A DNA stretch of 47,047 bases, taken from positions 1-47,047 of the forward strand of contig JAMOLT010000035.1 of the NCBI GenBank assembly GCA_027068915.1, read 5' to 3'. The translations under genes were made by a program, and so were the position numbers. Source of the DNA: Sedimenticola sp. (GTDB taxonomy: Bacteria; Pseudomonadota; Gammaproteobacteria; Chromatiales; Chromatiaceae). The notes under the pieces are model-generated. The model searched no databases and was not told where the DNA came from. It worked only from the letters and a program-made list of their open reading frames with translations. Below, in pieces: positions 38,294-47,047 of the stretch (positions within the stretch are counted from its first letter, which is position 1; each line of letters opens with the position of its first letter).

Positions 38294-39577
38294 CTAGTTT
38301 TCAACAACTGAGGCGAGAAGGGTATTGTTACTGTTTTGCTCCAGGGTGACCGGCACAATCCGGTTTTCAAGAAACTGTTCGGAAGCAAACTGCACCCGCA
38401 GGTAGTTGGGGGTGTAGCCCGCCCATAACCGCCGCCCGTTCTCTGATACAGATTTTCCGCCTTCCACCAGCACGGCTACGGTTTTTCCCGGCTGCTGGTC
38501 GATGACGGCCTTTCTGGTCTTTTCCGCCAAGTGGTGTAATTGCTCGCTGCGCTGGCGCTTGGTTTCCCGGGACACCGGGTTGGCAAGACCGGCGGCCTTG
38601 GTGCCGCTGCGGGGGGAGAACGCAAAGATATGCACATGGCCGAATGCCACCTGCTCCACGAAGTCCAGGGTTTGCCGCCATTCCTCTTCCGTTTCGCCGG
38701 GAAAGCCGACAATGATGTCCGTGGTGATATTGAAATCCGCGATCTGTTTTCTGGCGCTTTGCGCCAGGGCCAGAAACTCCTCCGTCCGGCAGCGCCGCGA
38801 CATGCGCCGCAGCACGGAGTTTGCGCCGCTTTGCATGGGCAAGTGCAAATGGGGCATGAGCCTGGGGTTTTTAAACAGATGCCAGAAATCCTCCGGCAGA
38901 TCCCAGGGCTCCAGGGAACCCAGGCGGATGCGCGGCATATCGGTGTGCTCCAGCACCTCTTCCACCAGGGTTTTCAGGTTGGAACCGGTGTCGCTGCCGT
39001 AGCCGCCCAGATGCACGCCTGCCAGCACCACCTCCTGTATGCCCTGCTGGCGTTGGTGGCGGATCTCGTGGAGGATCTCGGGCAGCGGCTTGCTGCGCTC
39101 CTCACCACGCGCCAGGGTGACGATGCAATAGCTGCAACGATAGCGGCAGCCGTCCTGAACCTTGATGAAAGCCCGCTGGCGGTTGTTGCCAAGCAGGCTG
39201 TAGGCATCGGCCTCCATGGCGGTGGCCGGCATGGTGGGCAGTTGCAGCTCCTGGATGACGATATCCACCAGGCGCTCCTTCTCGCTATTGGGAATGAGCA
39301 GATCCACGCCAAGATCGGCGGCCTGCTCCGGGTTCAGGGAAGCATAGCAACCGCTGATGACGAGTTTGGCGGCAGGGTTGTCCCGCTGGGCGCGGCGCAG
39401 CAGCTTGCGTGACTTGCGCACCGCCTCTTCCGTTACCGCGCAGGTATTGATCACCAGCAAGTCCGCATGCCCGGGGTCGCTGTCAGGCTGGATGCCCCGT
39501 TGCTGGAAATCCCGGGACCAGGATTCCAGTTCGGCTTCGTTGAGTCTGCAGCCCAGGGTTTTGAGATGAACGCGCAT
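38294..39577 (-). CDS. mtaB: tRNA threonylcarbamoyladenosine methylthiotransferase MtaB
   Basis: Radical-SAM methylthiotransferase that converts t6A37 to ms2t6A37 in ANN-decoding tRNAs. The 427-aa product has an N-terminal UPF0004 domain with cluster cysteines Cys10, Cys46 and Cys77. The radical-SAM CxxxCxxC is Cys144/Cys148/Cys151 in GCRYRCSYC, and there is a C-terminal TRAM-like region. The CRLNEAE and RGEERSKP features favour MtaB over MiaB or RimO. The start MRVHLKTLGCRLNE is standard; a frame open to 39634 adds unconserved residues. Divergent from rmuC across 55 bases. Confidence 0.93.
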   Translation of the reverse strand: MRVHLKTLGCRLNEAELESWSRDFQQRGIQPDSDPGHADLLVINTCAVTEEAVRKSRKLLRRAQRDNPAAKLVISGCYASLNPEQAADLGVDLLIPNSEKERLVDIVIQELQLPTMPATAMEADAYSLLGNNRQRAFIKVQDGCRYRCSYCIVTLARGEERSKPLPEILHEIRHQRQQGIQEVVLAGVHLGGYGSDTGSNLKTLVEEVLEHTDMPRIRLGSLEPWDLPEDFWHLFKNPRLMPHLHLPMQSGANSVLRRMSRRCRTEEFLALAQSARKQIADFNITTDIIVGFPGETEEEWRQTLDFVEQVAFGHVHIFAFSPRSGTKAAGLANPVSRETKRQRSEQLHHLAEKTRKAVIDQQPGKTVAVLVEGGKSVSENGRRLWAGYTPNYLRVQFASEQFLENRIVPVTLEQNSNNTLLASVVEN

Positions 39578-39632
39578 AGCAAAAATATGATAGTTTCGGA
39601 AATTGATTTTATCTGTTCGGCAAGTGGAATAC

Positions 39633-41147
39633 ATGGAAAATCTTCAGGTCTTCTGGAGCCAGTACCCGCAGGAAATACTGCTCGCCAGCCTGGGGCTGGT
39701 GCTGGTGTTGCTGATGGTTGTGCTATGGGTGCTGGCTGCGCAGAAAAAACAGCTGCGCAGCCTCTATCTGGATTCCGAGCAATACGCCCTGGGTCTGCTC
39801 AACGCCCTGGACAAGCAGCGCCGGGAAATTGCCGACGACATCATCCGCGGGCAGGTGCTGACCCAGGAAGGCATGCACAGAAATATTGCGGAATTGCAGG
39901 AAACCCTGGGGCAGCGTCAGGGGGTGTTGCAGCGGCAGTTGTTGCTGGATGCCGGCTCCATGAAGGAATCGCTGCTGCAACGCTTCGAGCTGCTGCAGGG
40001 CGCGGTGGTGGAGCACCTTGGCGAAGGACGGGTGGTTCAGCAAAAAGAACAGGCGGAGCTGCGGGCTGCGGTGGGCAACGCCCTGGCGGCGCAGCGCGAA
40101 AGCTTTGAGCAGCGCCAGACCGAAGCGCTGCAGAGCCAGCAGCAGGCGCTGCAGGAAGGCATGTCCCACCTGGCGCAGCAGTTGCGGGACTCCCAGAACC
40201 AGTCTGCGAAAGAACTGAACAAGCGGGTGGAAAGCCTGACCCGCACCACGGAAGAGAAGCTGCGCCAGATCAGCGGTGAAGTGGAAAAGCGCCTCACGGA
40301 GGGTTTTGAAAAAACCACGGAGACCTTCACCAGAGTGTTGGAGCACTTGTCCCGCATCGACGAAGCGCAGAAAAAGATCACCGAGCTTTCCGCGAATGTG
40401 GTCAGCCTGCAGGAAGTGCTCACCGACAAGCGCTCACGGGGCGCTTTCGGCGAGGTGCAGCTGGAATCCCTGGTGCGTAACGTGATGCCCGAAGGCAGCT
40501 ACACCATGCAGCAGACCCTGAGCAACGGCACCCGGGTGGACTGCCTTCTCACCCTGCCGGAGCCTACCGGCAATGTCGCCATCGACGCCAAGTTTCCCCT
40601 GGAAAGCTATCAGCGCATGATGGATGCGGACGCTGCGGAAAACGAGCGCCAGCAGGCGCGCCGCCAGTTTCGCCAGGACATCAAGAAACACATACAGGAT
40701 ATTGCGGTCAAATACCTAATACCCGGAGAAACCGCGGATGGCGCGGTCCTGTTCCTTCCCGCCGAATCCCTGTTCGCCGAGATCCACGCCCACTTTCCCG
40801 AACTGGTGGAAGAAGCCCAGCGGCGGCGGGTGTGGCTGGTTTCCCCCACCACCCTCATGGCGGTGCTCACCACCGCCAGGGCGGTGATCAAGGACGTGGC
40901 CACCCGCAAGCAGGTGCACATCATCCAGGAACACCTGCGCTACCTGTCCAAGGATTTTGGCCGCTTCCAGCAGCGCATGGACAAGCTCGCCACCCACATC
41001 CGCCAGGCCCATGATGATGTCAAACAGGTCAACACCTCCGCGCAGAAAATCAGCAGCCGCTTCGTGAAAATCGAAAAGGTGGAGCTGGATGAGCTGGATG
41101 AGTTGGAAGAGGAAAAGCTGTTGCCGGGAAAGGAAGAAGAGGGTTAA
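39633..41147 (+). CDS. rmuC: DNA recombination protein RmuC
   Basis: Membrane-anchored protein that limits DNA rearrangement at inverted repeats. The 504-aa product has one N-terminal TM helix (about 17-36), a long Gln/Glu-rich coiled coil (about 40-260) and the conserved RmuC nuclease-like domain (about 270-470). That domain holds RGAFGEVQLESLVRNVMPEGSY in two runs, VAIDAKFPLESYQRM and the VWLVSPTTLMAVLTTAR block. The acidic Lys/Glu tail is family-typical. ATG 39633 chosen; the longer start at 39603 adds 10 weakly coding residues. Its 3' end overlaps nth by 4 bases, tail-to-tail. Confidence 0.93.
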   Translation: MENLQVFWSQYPQEILLASLGLVLVLLMVVLWVLAAQKKQLRSLYLDSEQYALGLLNALDKQRREIADDIIRGQVLTQEGMHRNIAELQETLGQRQGVLQRQLLLDAGSMKESLLQRFELLQGAVVEHLGEGRVVQQKEQAELRAAVGNALAAQRESFEQRQTEALQSQQQALQEGMSHLAQQLRDSQNQSAKELNKRVESLTRTTEEKLRQISGEVEKRLTEGFEKTTETFTRVLEHLSRIDEAQKKITELSANVVSLQEVLTDKRSRGAFGEVQLESLVRNVMPEGSYTMQQTLSNGTRVDCLLTLPEPTGNVAIDAKFPLESYQRMMDADAAENERQQARRQFRQDIKKHIQDIAVKYLIPGETADGAVLFLPAESLFAEIHAHFPELVEEAQRRRVWLVSPTTLMAVLTTARAVIKDVATRKQVHIIQEHLRYLSKDFGRFQQRMDKLATHIRQAHDDVKQVNTSAQKISSRFVKIEKVELDELDELEEEKLLPGKEEEG

Positions 41148-41782
41148 CCAGTTTCGGTCTTGTCCTTGAACTCACACAAATCCTCGATAATGCACGATCC
41201 GCAACGCGGCTTGCGGGCGATGCAGGTGTAGCGTCCGTGGAGGATGAGCCAGTGATGGGCGTCGTGGAGGAATTCTTTCGGGATATGGCGCAGCAGTTTC
41301 TTTTCCACTTCCAGCACGGTTTTTCCCCTGGCGATGCCGGTGCGGTTGCTGACGCGGAAAATGTGGGTGTCCACGGCCATGGTGGGGTGGCCGAAGGCGG
41401 TGTTGAGCACCACGTTGGCGGTCTTGCGGCCCACGCCGGGCAGGGCTTCGAGCGCCTTGCGCTCGTCAGGCACTTCACCGCCATGTTTTTCCAGCAGGAT
41501 GCGGCAGGTGGCGATGATGTTCTTCGCCTTGCCGTTGTACAGGCCGATGGTCTTGATGTATTCCTTCAGCCCTTTTTCGCCCAGATTGAGTATGGCCTGG
41601 GGGGTGTTGGCGACGGGGAATAGTTTTGCCGTGGCCTTGTTCACCCCCACGTCCGTTGCCTGGGCGGAGAGGATCACCGCAATGAGCAGCTCGAAAGAGC
41701 TGTTGTAGTGCAGCTCGGTGGTTGGGTTGGGGTTGTTTTCCCGCAGGCGCTGGAAGATCTCCCTGCGTTTTTTCTGGTTCAT
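41144..41782 (-). CDS. nth: Endonuclease III
   Basis: DNA glycosylase/AP lyase that removes oxidised pyrimidines. The 212-aa product has the helix-hairpin-helix LPGVGRKTANVVL with catalytic Lys120, Asp138 in AVDTH, and the [4Fe-4S] ligands Cys187, Cys194, Cys197 and Cys203. Length equals E. coli Nth. Last gene of the rnf operon; its ATG overlaps the rnfE stop (ATGA), as in many gammaproteobacteria. Confidence 0.97.
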   Translation of the reverse strand: MNQKKRREIFQRLRENNPNPTTELHYNSSFELLIAVILSAQATDVGVNKATAKLFPVANTPQAILNLGEKGLKEYIKTIGLYNGKAKNIIATCRILLEKHGGEVPDERKALEALPGVGRKTANVVLNTAFGHPTMAVDTHIFRVSNRTGIARGKTVLEVEKKLLRHIPKEFLHDAHHWLILHGRYTCIARKPRCGSCIIEDLCEFKDKTETG

Positions 41783-42468
41783 CCTTCTGCGGTGGCCGTG
41801 GTTGTCTGTGGTTCGGCTTGGGGTGCGCTGGCCCGCCGGGCGTTGCGCTTGTCGATGACCTGTTTCAGGGCGATGAGCAGGCCCAGACCGAAGAATGCGC
41901 CGGGAGGCAGAATGGCCAGGATCAGGCCGTGAAAGTCATCGCCAAAGGAGAACGTCAGGGCCCTGGATGCCTCGCCGAACATGAGGTGAATGCCGGAAAG
42001 AATGGTTCCCTGGCCGATGAATTCGCGCAGGCCGCCCAAAGTCATGAGCACCAGGGTAAACCCCGCCCCCATGCTCAGGCCATCCACCATGGATTGGGGA
42101 ACCGGGTTGCGTGAGGCGAAGGCTTCGGCGCGGCCCACGATGGTGCAGTTGGTGACGATGAGGGGGATGAAGATGCCCAGGATCTTGTGCAGGTCGTGAA
42201 ACCAGGCGTTCATCGCCAGCTCGACTGCGGTAACGAAAGAGGCAATCACCAGCACGAATACCGGCAGCCGGACTTCCTGGCGCACCCAATGGCGGATGAA
42301 GGAGATAGTGCCATTGGAAAGCACCAGCACCAGGGTGGTGGCCAGTCCCAGTCCCAGCCCGTTGATCAGGGTGTTGGAAACGGCCAGCAGGGGACACAGA
42401 CCCAGCAATGCGACCAGCGCCTGGTTGTTTCCCCAGAGTCCATTACGGATGATTTCACGATAGCTCAT
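41779..42468 (-). CDS. rnfE: Rnf/Rsx electron transport complex subunit E
   Basis: Integral membrane subunit of the ferredoxin:NAD+ oxidoreductase (Rnf) or SoxR-reducing (Rsx) complex. The 229-aa product has about six TM helices. The mirrored Cys-bearing motifs GLCPLLAVSNT and VTNCTIVGRAEA coordinate the membrane iron centre shared with RnfA. The C-terminal tail is short and polar. Starts 9 bases after rnfG and is coupled to nth. Confidence 0.95.
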   Translation of the reverse strand: MSYREIIRNGLWGNNQALVALLGLCPLLAVSNTLINGLGLGLATTLVLVLSNGTISFIRHWVRQEVRLPVFVLVIASFVTAVELAMNAWFHDLHKILGIFIPLIVTNCTIVGRAEAFASRNPVPQSMVDGLSMGAGFTLVLMTLGGLREFIGQGTILSGIHLMFGEASRALTFSFGDDFHGLILAILPPGAFFGLGLLIALKQVIDKRNARRASAPQAEPQTTTATAEG

Positions 42469-42477
42469 GATGGTTCT

Positions 42478-43125
42478 CTAATGAAATGGTGGCTCGGCAG
42501 GTGGCGCTGCCGGTTGCTTGAACAGGCGCTCTTTTTCCTTTCCAAAATATTCCAGGGTTTTCCTCACCGTGGCGACGATGTTGCGGGGGGTAATGGTGGC
42601 GCCGGTAAACTGGTCGAATACGCCCCCGTCTTTTTTTACCTTCCACTTTTCTATGGGAGGGTCATCCAGGGACTTTCCCTCGAAGTCGAGTATCCAGTCG
42701 GTGCGGCTGTCGTCGATCTTGTCGCCCAGGCCGGGGGTCTCCAGGTGGGAGAGGACACGCACGCCCGCAAGAGAGCCGTCTGCGCGCACGGCGATCATCA
42801 GGTGAATTGGTCCGGCATAGCCGGGGCTTTGCACCGGGCTGAAAACCACCGCCACCGGCTCGCCCTGTTTGCGGGCGCGGTATACCTGGATCTTGCCTTT
42901 CGACAGGGCAGGTGAGTGGATGGTAATGACATCTTTCAGCAACTCGTTGTCTATTTCCTCGTGCTTGATCAGCTTGTAGACATTGCGCAGAAAAGCCTGT
43001 TGCTGGTTAAGGGCGATGCGCTCCGCCGTTGCCGTCCAGGTCAGGGATACCAGGGTGGCGCCCAGAACGCCGAAGATGCCCAGGATGGCTGCGCTGAGCA
43101 GAATGTTTTTGCTTGGGCTAGCCAT
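42478..43125 (-). CDS. rnfG: Rnf/Rsx electron transport complex subunit G
   Basis: Periplasmic FMN-carrying subunit anchored by an N-terminal TM helix (about 8-30). The 215-aa product has the covalent flavin motif TGAT, with Thr177 as the attachment residue in FTGATITPRNIV, and the family segments GYAGPIHLM and SHLETPGLGDKI. Start ATG 43125 (MASPSK) has AGGGA upstream and overlaps the rnfD stop by 8 bases; an ATG at 43146 is possible but deeper in rnfD. FMN attachment needs an ApbE-type flavin transferase, not in this window. Confidence 0.94.
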   Translation of the reverse strand: MASPSKNILLSAAILGIFGVLGATLVSLTWTATAERIALNQQQAFLRNVYKLIKHEEIDNELLKDVITIHSPALSKGKIQVYRARKQGEPVAVVFSPVQSPGYAGPIHLMIAVRADGSLAGVRVLSHLETPGLGDKIDDSRTDWILDFEGKSLDDPPIEKWKVKKDGGVFDQFTGATITPRNIVATVRKTLEYFGKEKERLFKQPAAPPAEPPFH

Positions 43126-44161
43126 CTTTGTCTTCCCTGGCGCCAAATACCTTTGGCTTGGTGTAGTAGTCGATGGTGGGCGCGGCCATGTTCATGAGCA
43201 AGACGGCGAAGGCCACCGCGTCGGGATAGCCGCCCCAGGTGCGGATGATATACACGGTCACGCCGATGAGGAAGCCGTAGATGATGCGCCCCCTGGGTGT
43301 GGTGCTGGCGGTGACCGGATCGGTGGCGATGAAGAATGCGCCCAGTATCATGCCGCCACTGAACAGGTGAAAGGCGGGGGAAGGCATAGCTTCGGGGTCG
43401 ATCATCCAGAAAATACCGGCGCTGAGCAGCAGCCCGGCGATCATGGCAACCGGAATATGCCAGCTGATCACCTTGCGCCAGAGCAGGAACAGCCCGCCAA
43501 TGAGGAACCAGTTGCCGATCCATTCCCATCCCCGGCCGCCGAAATCACCCCAGAGAGGACTCTGGGAGAGTTCGCTGATGGTCTGGTGCATTTCCAGCCG
43601 GGTGCGCATTTCATCCAGGGGGGTGGCACTGGTGATGGCGTCCCAGGTGAGATTGTCCGGAAACTGCCCGCCAAAGATGATGGTCAGGCTTTGCAGAAAG
43701 TCCAGGGGATACTGGTTGAGCATTTCCGGCGGCAGCCAGCGGGTCATGGACAGGGGAAAGGAGACCAGCAGCAGCACATAGGCCGCCATGGCCGGATTGA
43801 AGGGGTTGTAGCCCAGGCCGCCATACAGGTGCTTGACCATGATGATGGCGAACAGCACCCCCAGGACCGTCATCCACCAGGGAAGAAGAGGGGGCAGGGC
43901 GATGGCCAGCAGCACCGCCGTTACCACTGCGCTCAAATCCATGAGCGTGGGTAGGATGGGGCGTTTGCGCAGATGCAGGATGCCGGCTTCCGCCGCCACG
44001 GCGGTGGTGATGGCGATACAGATGTTGATGATCACGCCCCAGCCGAAGTAATACACCAGGGCGATGATGCCGGGCACCAGCGCCAGCAGTACCTGCCCCA
44101 TGAGGCGGGTGACATTGTTGGGCAGCTGTCCGTAAGGGGAGGTGTGTACGGGAAATTCCAT
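43118..44161 (-). CDS. rnfD: Rnf/Rsx electron transport complex subunit D
   Basis: Integral membrane, ion-conducting subunit with covalent FMN, homologous to NqrB. The 347-aa product has about ten hydrophobic segments. The flavin motif SATPLD carries the attachment Thr180, and GGLGYNPFNPAM and IDPEA/ATDPVTASTTPRG are family blocks. The start overlaps the rnfC stop by one base (TGATG). Confidence 0.95.
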   Translation of the reverse strand: MEFPVHTSPYGQLPNNVTRLMGQVLLALVPGIIALVYYFGWGVIINICIAITTAVAAEAGILHLRKRPILPTLMDLSAVVTAVLLAIALPPLLPWWMTVLGVLFAIIMVKHLYGGLGYNPFNPAMAAYVLLLVSFPLSMTRWLPPEMLNQYPLDFLQSLTIIFGGQFPDNLTWDAITSATPLDEMRTRLEMHQTISELSQSPLWGDFGGRGWEWIGNWFLIGGLFLLWRKVISWHIPVAMIAGLLLSAGIFWMIDPEAMPSPAFHLFSGGMILGAFFIATDPVTASTTPRGRIIYGFLIGVTVYIIRTWGGYPDAVAFAVLLMNMAAPTIDYYTKPKVFGAREDKDG

Positions 44162-45729
44162 CAGCGCTCCTCGTTTTCCCTGGATTGGCGGGCTTTCTTC
44201 TCGGCCACGCGCTTCATGGCCGCCTCGATGGCGGCTTTTTTTGGATCCGCTGCGCCCCTTGCGGTCTTCTTCTCCAGCGCCTCTTTTTTCTGCCGCAGCC
44301 GCGCCTTGCGTTCCTGCTCCAGGCGCTCCAGCCTTTCTGTTCGCGCTTCATGGCGGCGGCGGGCTTCTTCGGCCTGCTGTTTTTCCTTTTCCATGGCCCA
44401 GGTTTCGGTCTTGGCGAAGCGGTAGTACTGCACCAGGGGAATATGGGAGGGGCAGACCCAGGAGCAACAGCCGCATTCGATGCAGTCGAAAAGATTGTAT
44501 TCCCGGGTCTTGTCCAGGTCTTTCGCCCGGGCATACCAGTAAAGCTGTTGCGGCAGCAGTTGCGCGGGGCAGACTTCCACACATTTTCCACAGCGAATGC
44601 AGGGCAGCGCCTTGTCGGGGTCGGGTGCTTCCTCCTTGCCGGCCAGCAACAGGCAGTTGGCGCCTTTGGTCATGGGTACCTGGTCGTTGCCCAGGGTGAA
44701 ACCCATCATGGGGCCGCCGAGAATCAGCTTGTAGGCCAGATCGGTATAACCGCCGGCGTGTGCGATGACTTGAGACAGGGAAGTGCCGAAGGCCACCTCC
44801 AGGTTGCCGGGGTTGGCGATGCCTTCCCCCGTTACTGTTACCAGGCGGCTCAATAGCGGCCGCCCCGCAATGACGGCATCGGTTACGGCAGCAGCGGTGG
44901 CGACATTGATGCAGATTACGCCGATCTCCGCAGGAATGCCGTGGGAAGGCACTTCCTTGCCGGTAAGCACCTTGATCAGTTGTTTCTCCCCGCCCATGGG
45001 ATAGCGGGTGGCGACCTGCACCACCTGTACATTCCGCAGAGCGGATTCCGCCACCGCCTGTTGCATGGCGGCGATGGCTTCGGGCTTGTTGTCCTCGATG
45101 CCGATTAGGCATTCTTCGGCTTCCACCACATGCAGCAGGATCTTGATGCCTTCCACAATGCGATCCGCCTGTTCGCGCATGAGCAGGTCGTCGCAGGTGA
45201 TATAGGGCTCGCATTCCGCGCCGTTGATCACCAGGGTCTGGATGGGGCGGTCGGGGCCGTGATTGAGCTTGACGCTGGTGGGAAAGGCGGCGCCGCCCAG
45301 GCCCACGATGCCCGCCCAGCGGATGCGCTCGCGCAGCAGGGATGGGTCGAGATCGGCATACTGGGGCAGGGGTTCCGGTAACTCGCCCCATGCGTCTTTT
45401 CCATCGGCCTGCAGGAGAATGCAAGGTGCGTTCAATCCGGAAGGATGGGGGACGGGGCGTTCCTCGATGCCCAGAATGGTGCCGGAAGTGGGTGCGTGAA
45501 TGGGGGCGCCGATGTATTCCGTGGTTCGCGCAATGATCTGCCCCTTGTGGACTTGTTCGCCGGCGGTGACGGCGGGTTCCGCTGTGGAACCGATATGCTG
45601 TTGCAGCGGCAGGGTAAGGATTTCAGGAAGGGGAAGCTTGCCCAGGAATTTTCCGGCGGACAGGGATTTCCTGTCCGGGCGGTGAATGCCGCCGTGAAAA
45701 TCCCAGCGCCCTGGATTTTGCGTAATCAA
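44161..45729 (-). CDS. rnfC: Rnf/Rsx electron transport complex subunit C
   Basis: Peripheral subunit that binds NADH and FMN and relays electrons through two [4Fe-4S] clusters. With the TTG start at 45729 the product is 522 aa and begins [17 protein letters not shown], the family N-terminus. [11 protein letters not shown] (about 140-150) is the nucleotide region. Cluster motifs are [11 protein letters not shown] (377-387) and [11 protein letters not shown] (416-426). A Lys/Glu/Ala coiled tail follows (about 445-522), shorter than in E. coli. TTG is preferred because AGGAG lies 8 bases upstream and it overlaps the rnfB TGA as TTGA; no ATG gives a sensible N-terminus. Confidence 0.92.
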   Translation of the reverse strand: MITQNPGRWDFHGGIHRPDRKSLSAGKFLGKLPLPEILTLPLQQHIGSTAEPAVTAGEQVHKGQIIARTTEYIGAPIHAPTSGTILGIEERPVPHPSGLNAPCILLQADGKDAWGELPEPLPQYADLDPSLLRERIRWAGIVGLGGAAFPTSVKLNHGPDRPIQTLVINGAECEPYITCDDLLMREQADRIVEGIKILLHVVEAEECLIGIEDNKPEAIAAMQQAVAESALRNVQVVQVATRYPMGGEKQLIKVLTGKEVPSHGIPAEIGVICINVATAAAVTDAVIAGRPLLSRLVTVTGEGIANPGNLEVAFGTSLSQVIAHAGGYTDLAYKLILGGPMMGFTLGNDQVPMTKGANCLLLAGKEEAPDPDKALPCIRCGKCVEVCPAQLLPQQLYWYARAKDLDKTREYNLFDCIECGCCSWVCPSHIPLVQYYRFAKTETWAMEKEKQQAEEARRRHEARTERLERLEQERKARLRQKKEALEKKTARGAADPKKAAIEAAMKRVAEKKARQSRENEER

Positions 45730-46295
45730 GATCCCTGCTCCTGTGTCTTGGGTTCCTGCTCCATGCTGTCCGGGAAGGGCCATTTCCAGTTGCTGAGGGT
45801 GGTCTTCACCGGCACCATGTCGATGCATTCCACCGGGCAGGGCGGTACGCAGAGTTCGCAGCCCGTGCACTGATCGGCGATGACGGTGTGCATCTGTTTG
45901 GCGGCGCCGACGATGGCGTCCACCGGACAGGCCTGGATGCACAGGGTACAGCCGATGCATTCATCCTCGCGGATGTAGGCGATGGATTTCACGCTGCTGG
46001 TATTGCTTTCATTCTCAAGAGGCACTGGTTCCTTGCCCAGAAGGTCGGCAAGAGCCAGCATGCCGGCTTCTCCACCGGGAGGACAGAGGTTGATGTCCGC
46101 TTCCCCCGCGGCAATCGCCTCTGCATAGGGGCGGCAACCGGCGAACCCGCACTGCCCGCACTGGGTTTGCGGCAGGATGGCGTCGATCTGGTCCACCAGG
46201 GGATCGCCTTCCACTTTAAAGCGTATGGCGGAATAGCCCAGGAGCAGGCCAAAAGAGGCTGACAGTGCAGCAATGACGAGAATGGCGGTGAGCAT
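45726..46295 (-). CDS. rnfB: Rnf/Rsx electron transport complex subunit B
   Basis: Ferredoxin-like electron entry subunit, anchored by one N-terminal TM helix (about 2-22). The 189-aa product has the Fe-S domain Cys46/Cys49/Cys54/Cys71 (CGQCGFAGC and a distal CPPGG), then two 2[4Fe-4S]-type motifs, [12 protein letters not shown] and [12 protein letters not shown]. Length matches gammaproteobacterial RsxB. Starts one base after the rnfA stop. Confidence 0.96.
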   Translation of the reverse strand: MLTAILVIAALSASFGLLLGYSAIRFKVEGDPLVDQIDAILPQTQCGQCGFAGCRPYAEAIAAGEADINLCPPGGEAGMLALADLLGKEPVPLENESNTSSVKSIAYIREDECIGCTLCIQACPVDAIVGAAKQMHTVIADQCTGCELCVPPCPVECIDMVPVKTTLSNWKWPFPDSMEQEPKTQEQGS

Positions 46296-46296
46296 G

Positions 46297-46878
46297 TCAG
46301 CTGGATACCAGTCCGGAGAAACCCATGAATGCCATGGACATCAGTCCTGCTGTGATGAGGGCAATGGCATTGCCCTTGAACGGCTCTGGCACATCGGCAA
46401 CATTGACGCGCTCACGCACCGCAGCAAATAGCACCAGCACCAGGGAAAAGCCGGCGGCCGCGCCGAATCCGTACAGTGCTGATTCCACGAAATTGTGCTG
46501 CTCCTGGATGTTCAGCAGCGCCACGCCCAGCACGGCGCAGTTGGTGGTGATCAGCGGCAGGAAGATGCCCAGTACCTGATACAGCAGCGGGCTGGTCTTG
46601 TGCATGACCATCTCGGTAAACTGCACCACCACGGCGATGACCAGAATGAAGGCGATGGTGCGCATGTATTCCAGCCCCAGAGGCTCCAGCATCCAGGTGT
46701 TGACCAGATAGCTGGCCACCGAAGAAAGGGTCAGGACGAAAGTCGTCGCCAGCCCCATGCCCATGGCGGTTTCCAGCTTGCGGGATACGCCCATGAACGG
46801 GCACAGGCCGAGGAACTTCACCAGCACGAAGTTGTTTACCAGCACGGTGCTGACGAGGATGAGCGCGTATTCCGACAT
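46297..46878 (-). CDS. rnfA: Rnf/Rsx electron transport complex subunit A
   Basis: Integral membrane subunit pairing with RnfE around a membrane-embedded iron centre. The 193-aa product has six TM helices with the Cys motifs [11 protein letters not shown] and [12 protein letters not shown]. First gene of rnfABCDGE-nth; the galU stop lies 42 bases upstream on the same strand, so the operon promoter is either in that short gap or inside galU, or there is read-through. The ribosome site is weak. Confidence 0.96.
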   Translation of the reverse strand: MSEYALILVSTVLVNNFVLVKFLGLCPFMGVSRKLETAMGMGLATTFVLTLSSVASYLVNTWMLEPLGLEYMRTIAFILVIAVVVQFTEMVMHKTSPLLYQVLGIFLPLITTNCAVLGVALLNIQEQHNFVESALYGFGAAAGFSLVLVLFAAVRERVNVADVPEPFKGNAIALITAGLMSMAFMGFSGLVSS

Positions 46879-46920
46879 TGTCAGTTCGTATGTTTCAGGG
46901 GTATTTGCATGATAAGGTAT

Positions 46921-47047
46921 TCAGGCGCTATTGTCGGCTCTTCCCGGCTGACGAGGGCTGTCGCTGGCGGAAAAATGGCTATAGAAATAATTGGTGGCCT
47001 CTACGAAACCGTGAATGCTGCCACAGTCGAAACGTCGGCCGCGGAAT
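46921..47047 (-). CDS. galU: UTP-glucose-1-phosphate uridylyltransferase, C-terminal fragment
   Basis: Only the last 41 codons are inside the window; the gene continues past base 47047. The reverse-strand frame reads GRRFDCGSIHGFVEATNYFY before a polar tail and TGA at 46923-46921. This matches the C-terminal RRFDCGS...G(F/Y)xEA block of bacterial GalU. GalU makes UDP-glucose for envelope polysaccharides and, with glgC in this window, competes for glucose-1-phosphate. Confidence 0.75.
   Translation of the reverse strand, partial: FRGRRFDCGSIHGFVEATNYFYSHFSASDSPRQPGRADNSA

Noticed and set aside
45730..45960. N-terminal extension of rnfC to an ATG at 45960
   Set aside because: It is an out-of-frame reading of rnfB, rich in Arg/His; RnfC homology begins at the TTG at 45729.

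Overview
The window reads as ordinary chromosomal DNA of a gammaproteobacterium (GC in the mid-50s by eye). Supporting landmarks are rnfABCDGE-nth in the enterobacterial/Vibrio/Pseudomonas order, purM-purN divergent from a DUF2066 gene, an E. coli-type homodimeric pyruvate dehydrogenase E1, and an FNR-like regulator. A member of the Chromatiales-like, sulfur-oxidising lineages is my guess, not a demonstration. No rRNA, tRNA, CRISPR array, prophage or intact insertion sequence was seen.

Layout. 0-2 kb: an unidentified reading-frame tail with a terminator, dcd, and a membrane-anchored coiled-coil protein of unknown role. 2-5 kb: a QseBC/PmrAB-like two-component pair preceded by two palindromic repeats and a candidate autoregulatory box, then a convergent hemerythrin gene. 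5-8.5 kb: purMN (minus strand), divergent from a DUF2066 secreted protein and a CDP-alcohol phosphatidyltransferase. 8.5-21.6 kb: a compact glycogen operon on the minus strand, pgi-glgC-GH57-malQ-glgB-glgA-glgP, with an FNR/Crp-type regulator just upstream. 21.7-23.7 kb: uup.

23.7-29.2 kb is the most notable region: an rpfG-like response regulator (REC plus HD-GYP), an rpfF-like DSF synthase, and a convergent rpfC-like hybrid sensor kinase. Together these form a complete DSF (diffusible signal factor) quorum-sensing circuit. The fatty-acid signal would be made by RpfF, sensed by RpfC, and passed through HPt to RpfG, which would degrade cyclic di-GMP. RpfC carries an extra degenerate receiver domain, RpfG has Arg in place of the conserved receiver Lys, and rpfF has a 440-bp upstream region.

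29.8-35.6 kb: aceE-aceF-lpd, encoding the whole pyruvate dehydrogenase complex, with E3 carrying its own lipoyl domain. 35.6-38.3 kb: an AbrB/PIN toxin-antitoxin pair, an esterase, xthA and a small conserved protein. 38.3-41.1 kb: mtaB and divergent rmuC. 41.1-46.9 kb: rnfABCDGE-nth on the minus strand, encoding the ion-pumping ferredoxin:NAD oxidoreductase/SoxR-reducing complex and endonuclease III. The window ends in the C-terminus of a GalU-type UTP-glucose-1-phosphate uridylyltransferase.

Physiologically the window links carbon storage (glycogen), entry of carbon into the TCA cycle (PDH), low-potential electron transfer (Rnf), DNA repair (xthA, nth, rmuC) and cell-density signalling (Rpf). 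Several small palindromic repeats lie between genes. One family, with core TAACAGGATGTTGAAAAA, occurs three times and in two places seems to have been co-opted, as half of a regulator box and as the 3' end/terminator of rpfF.
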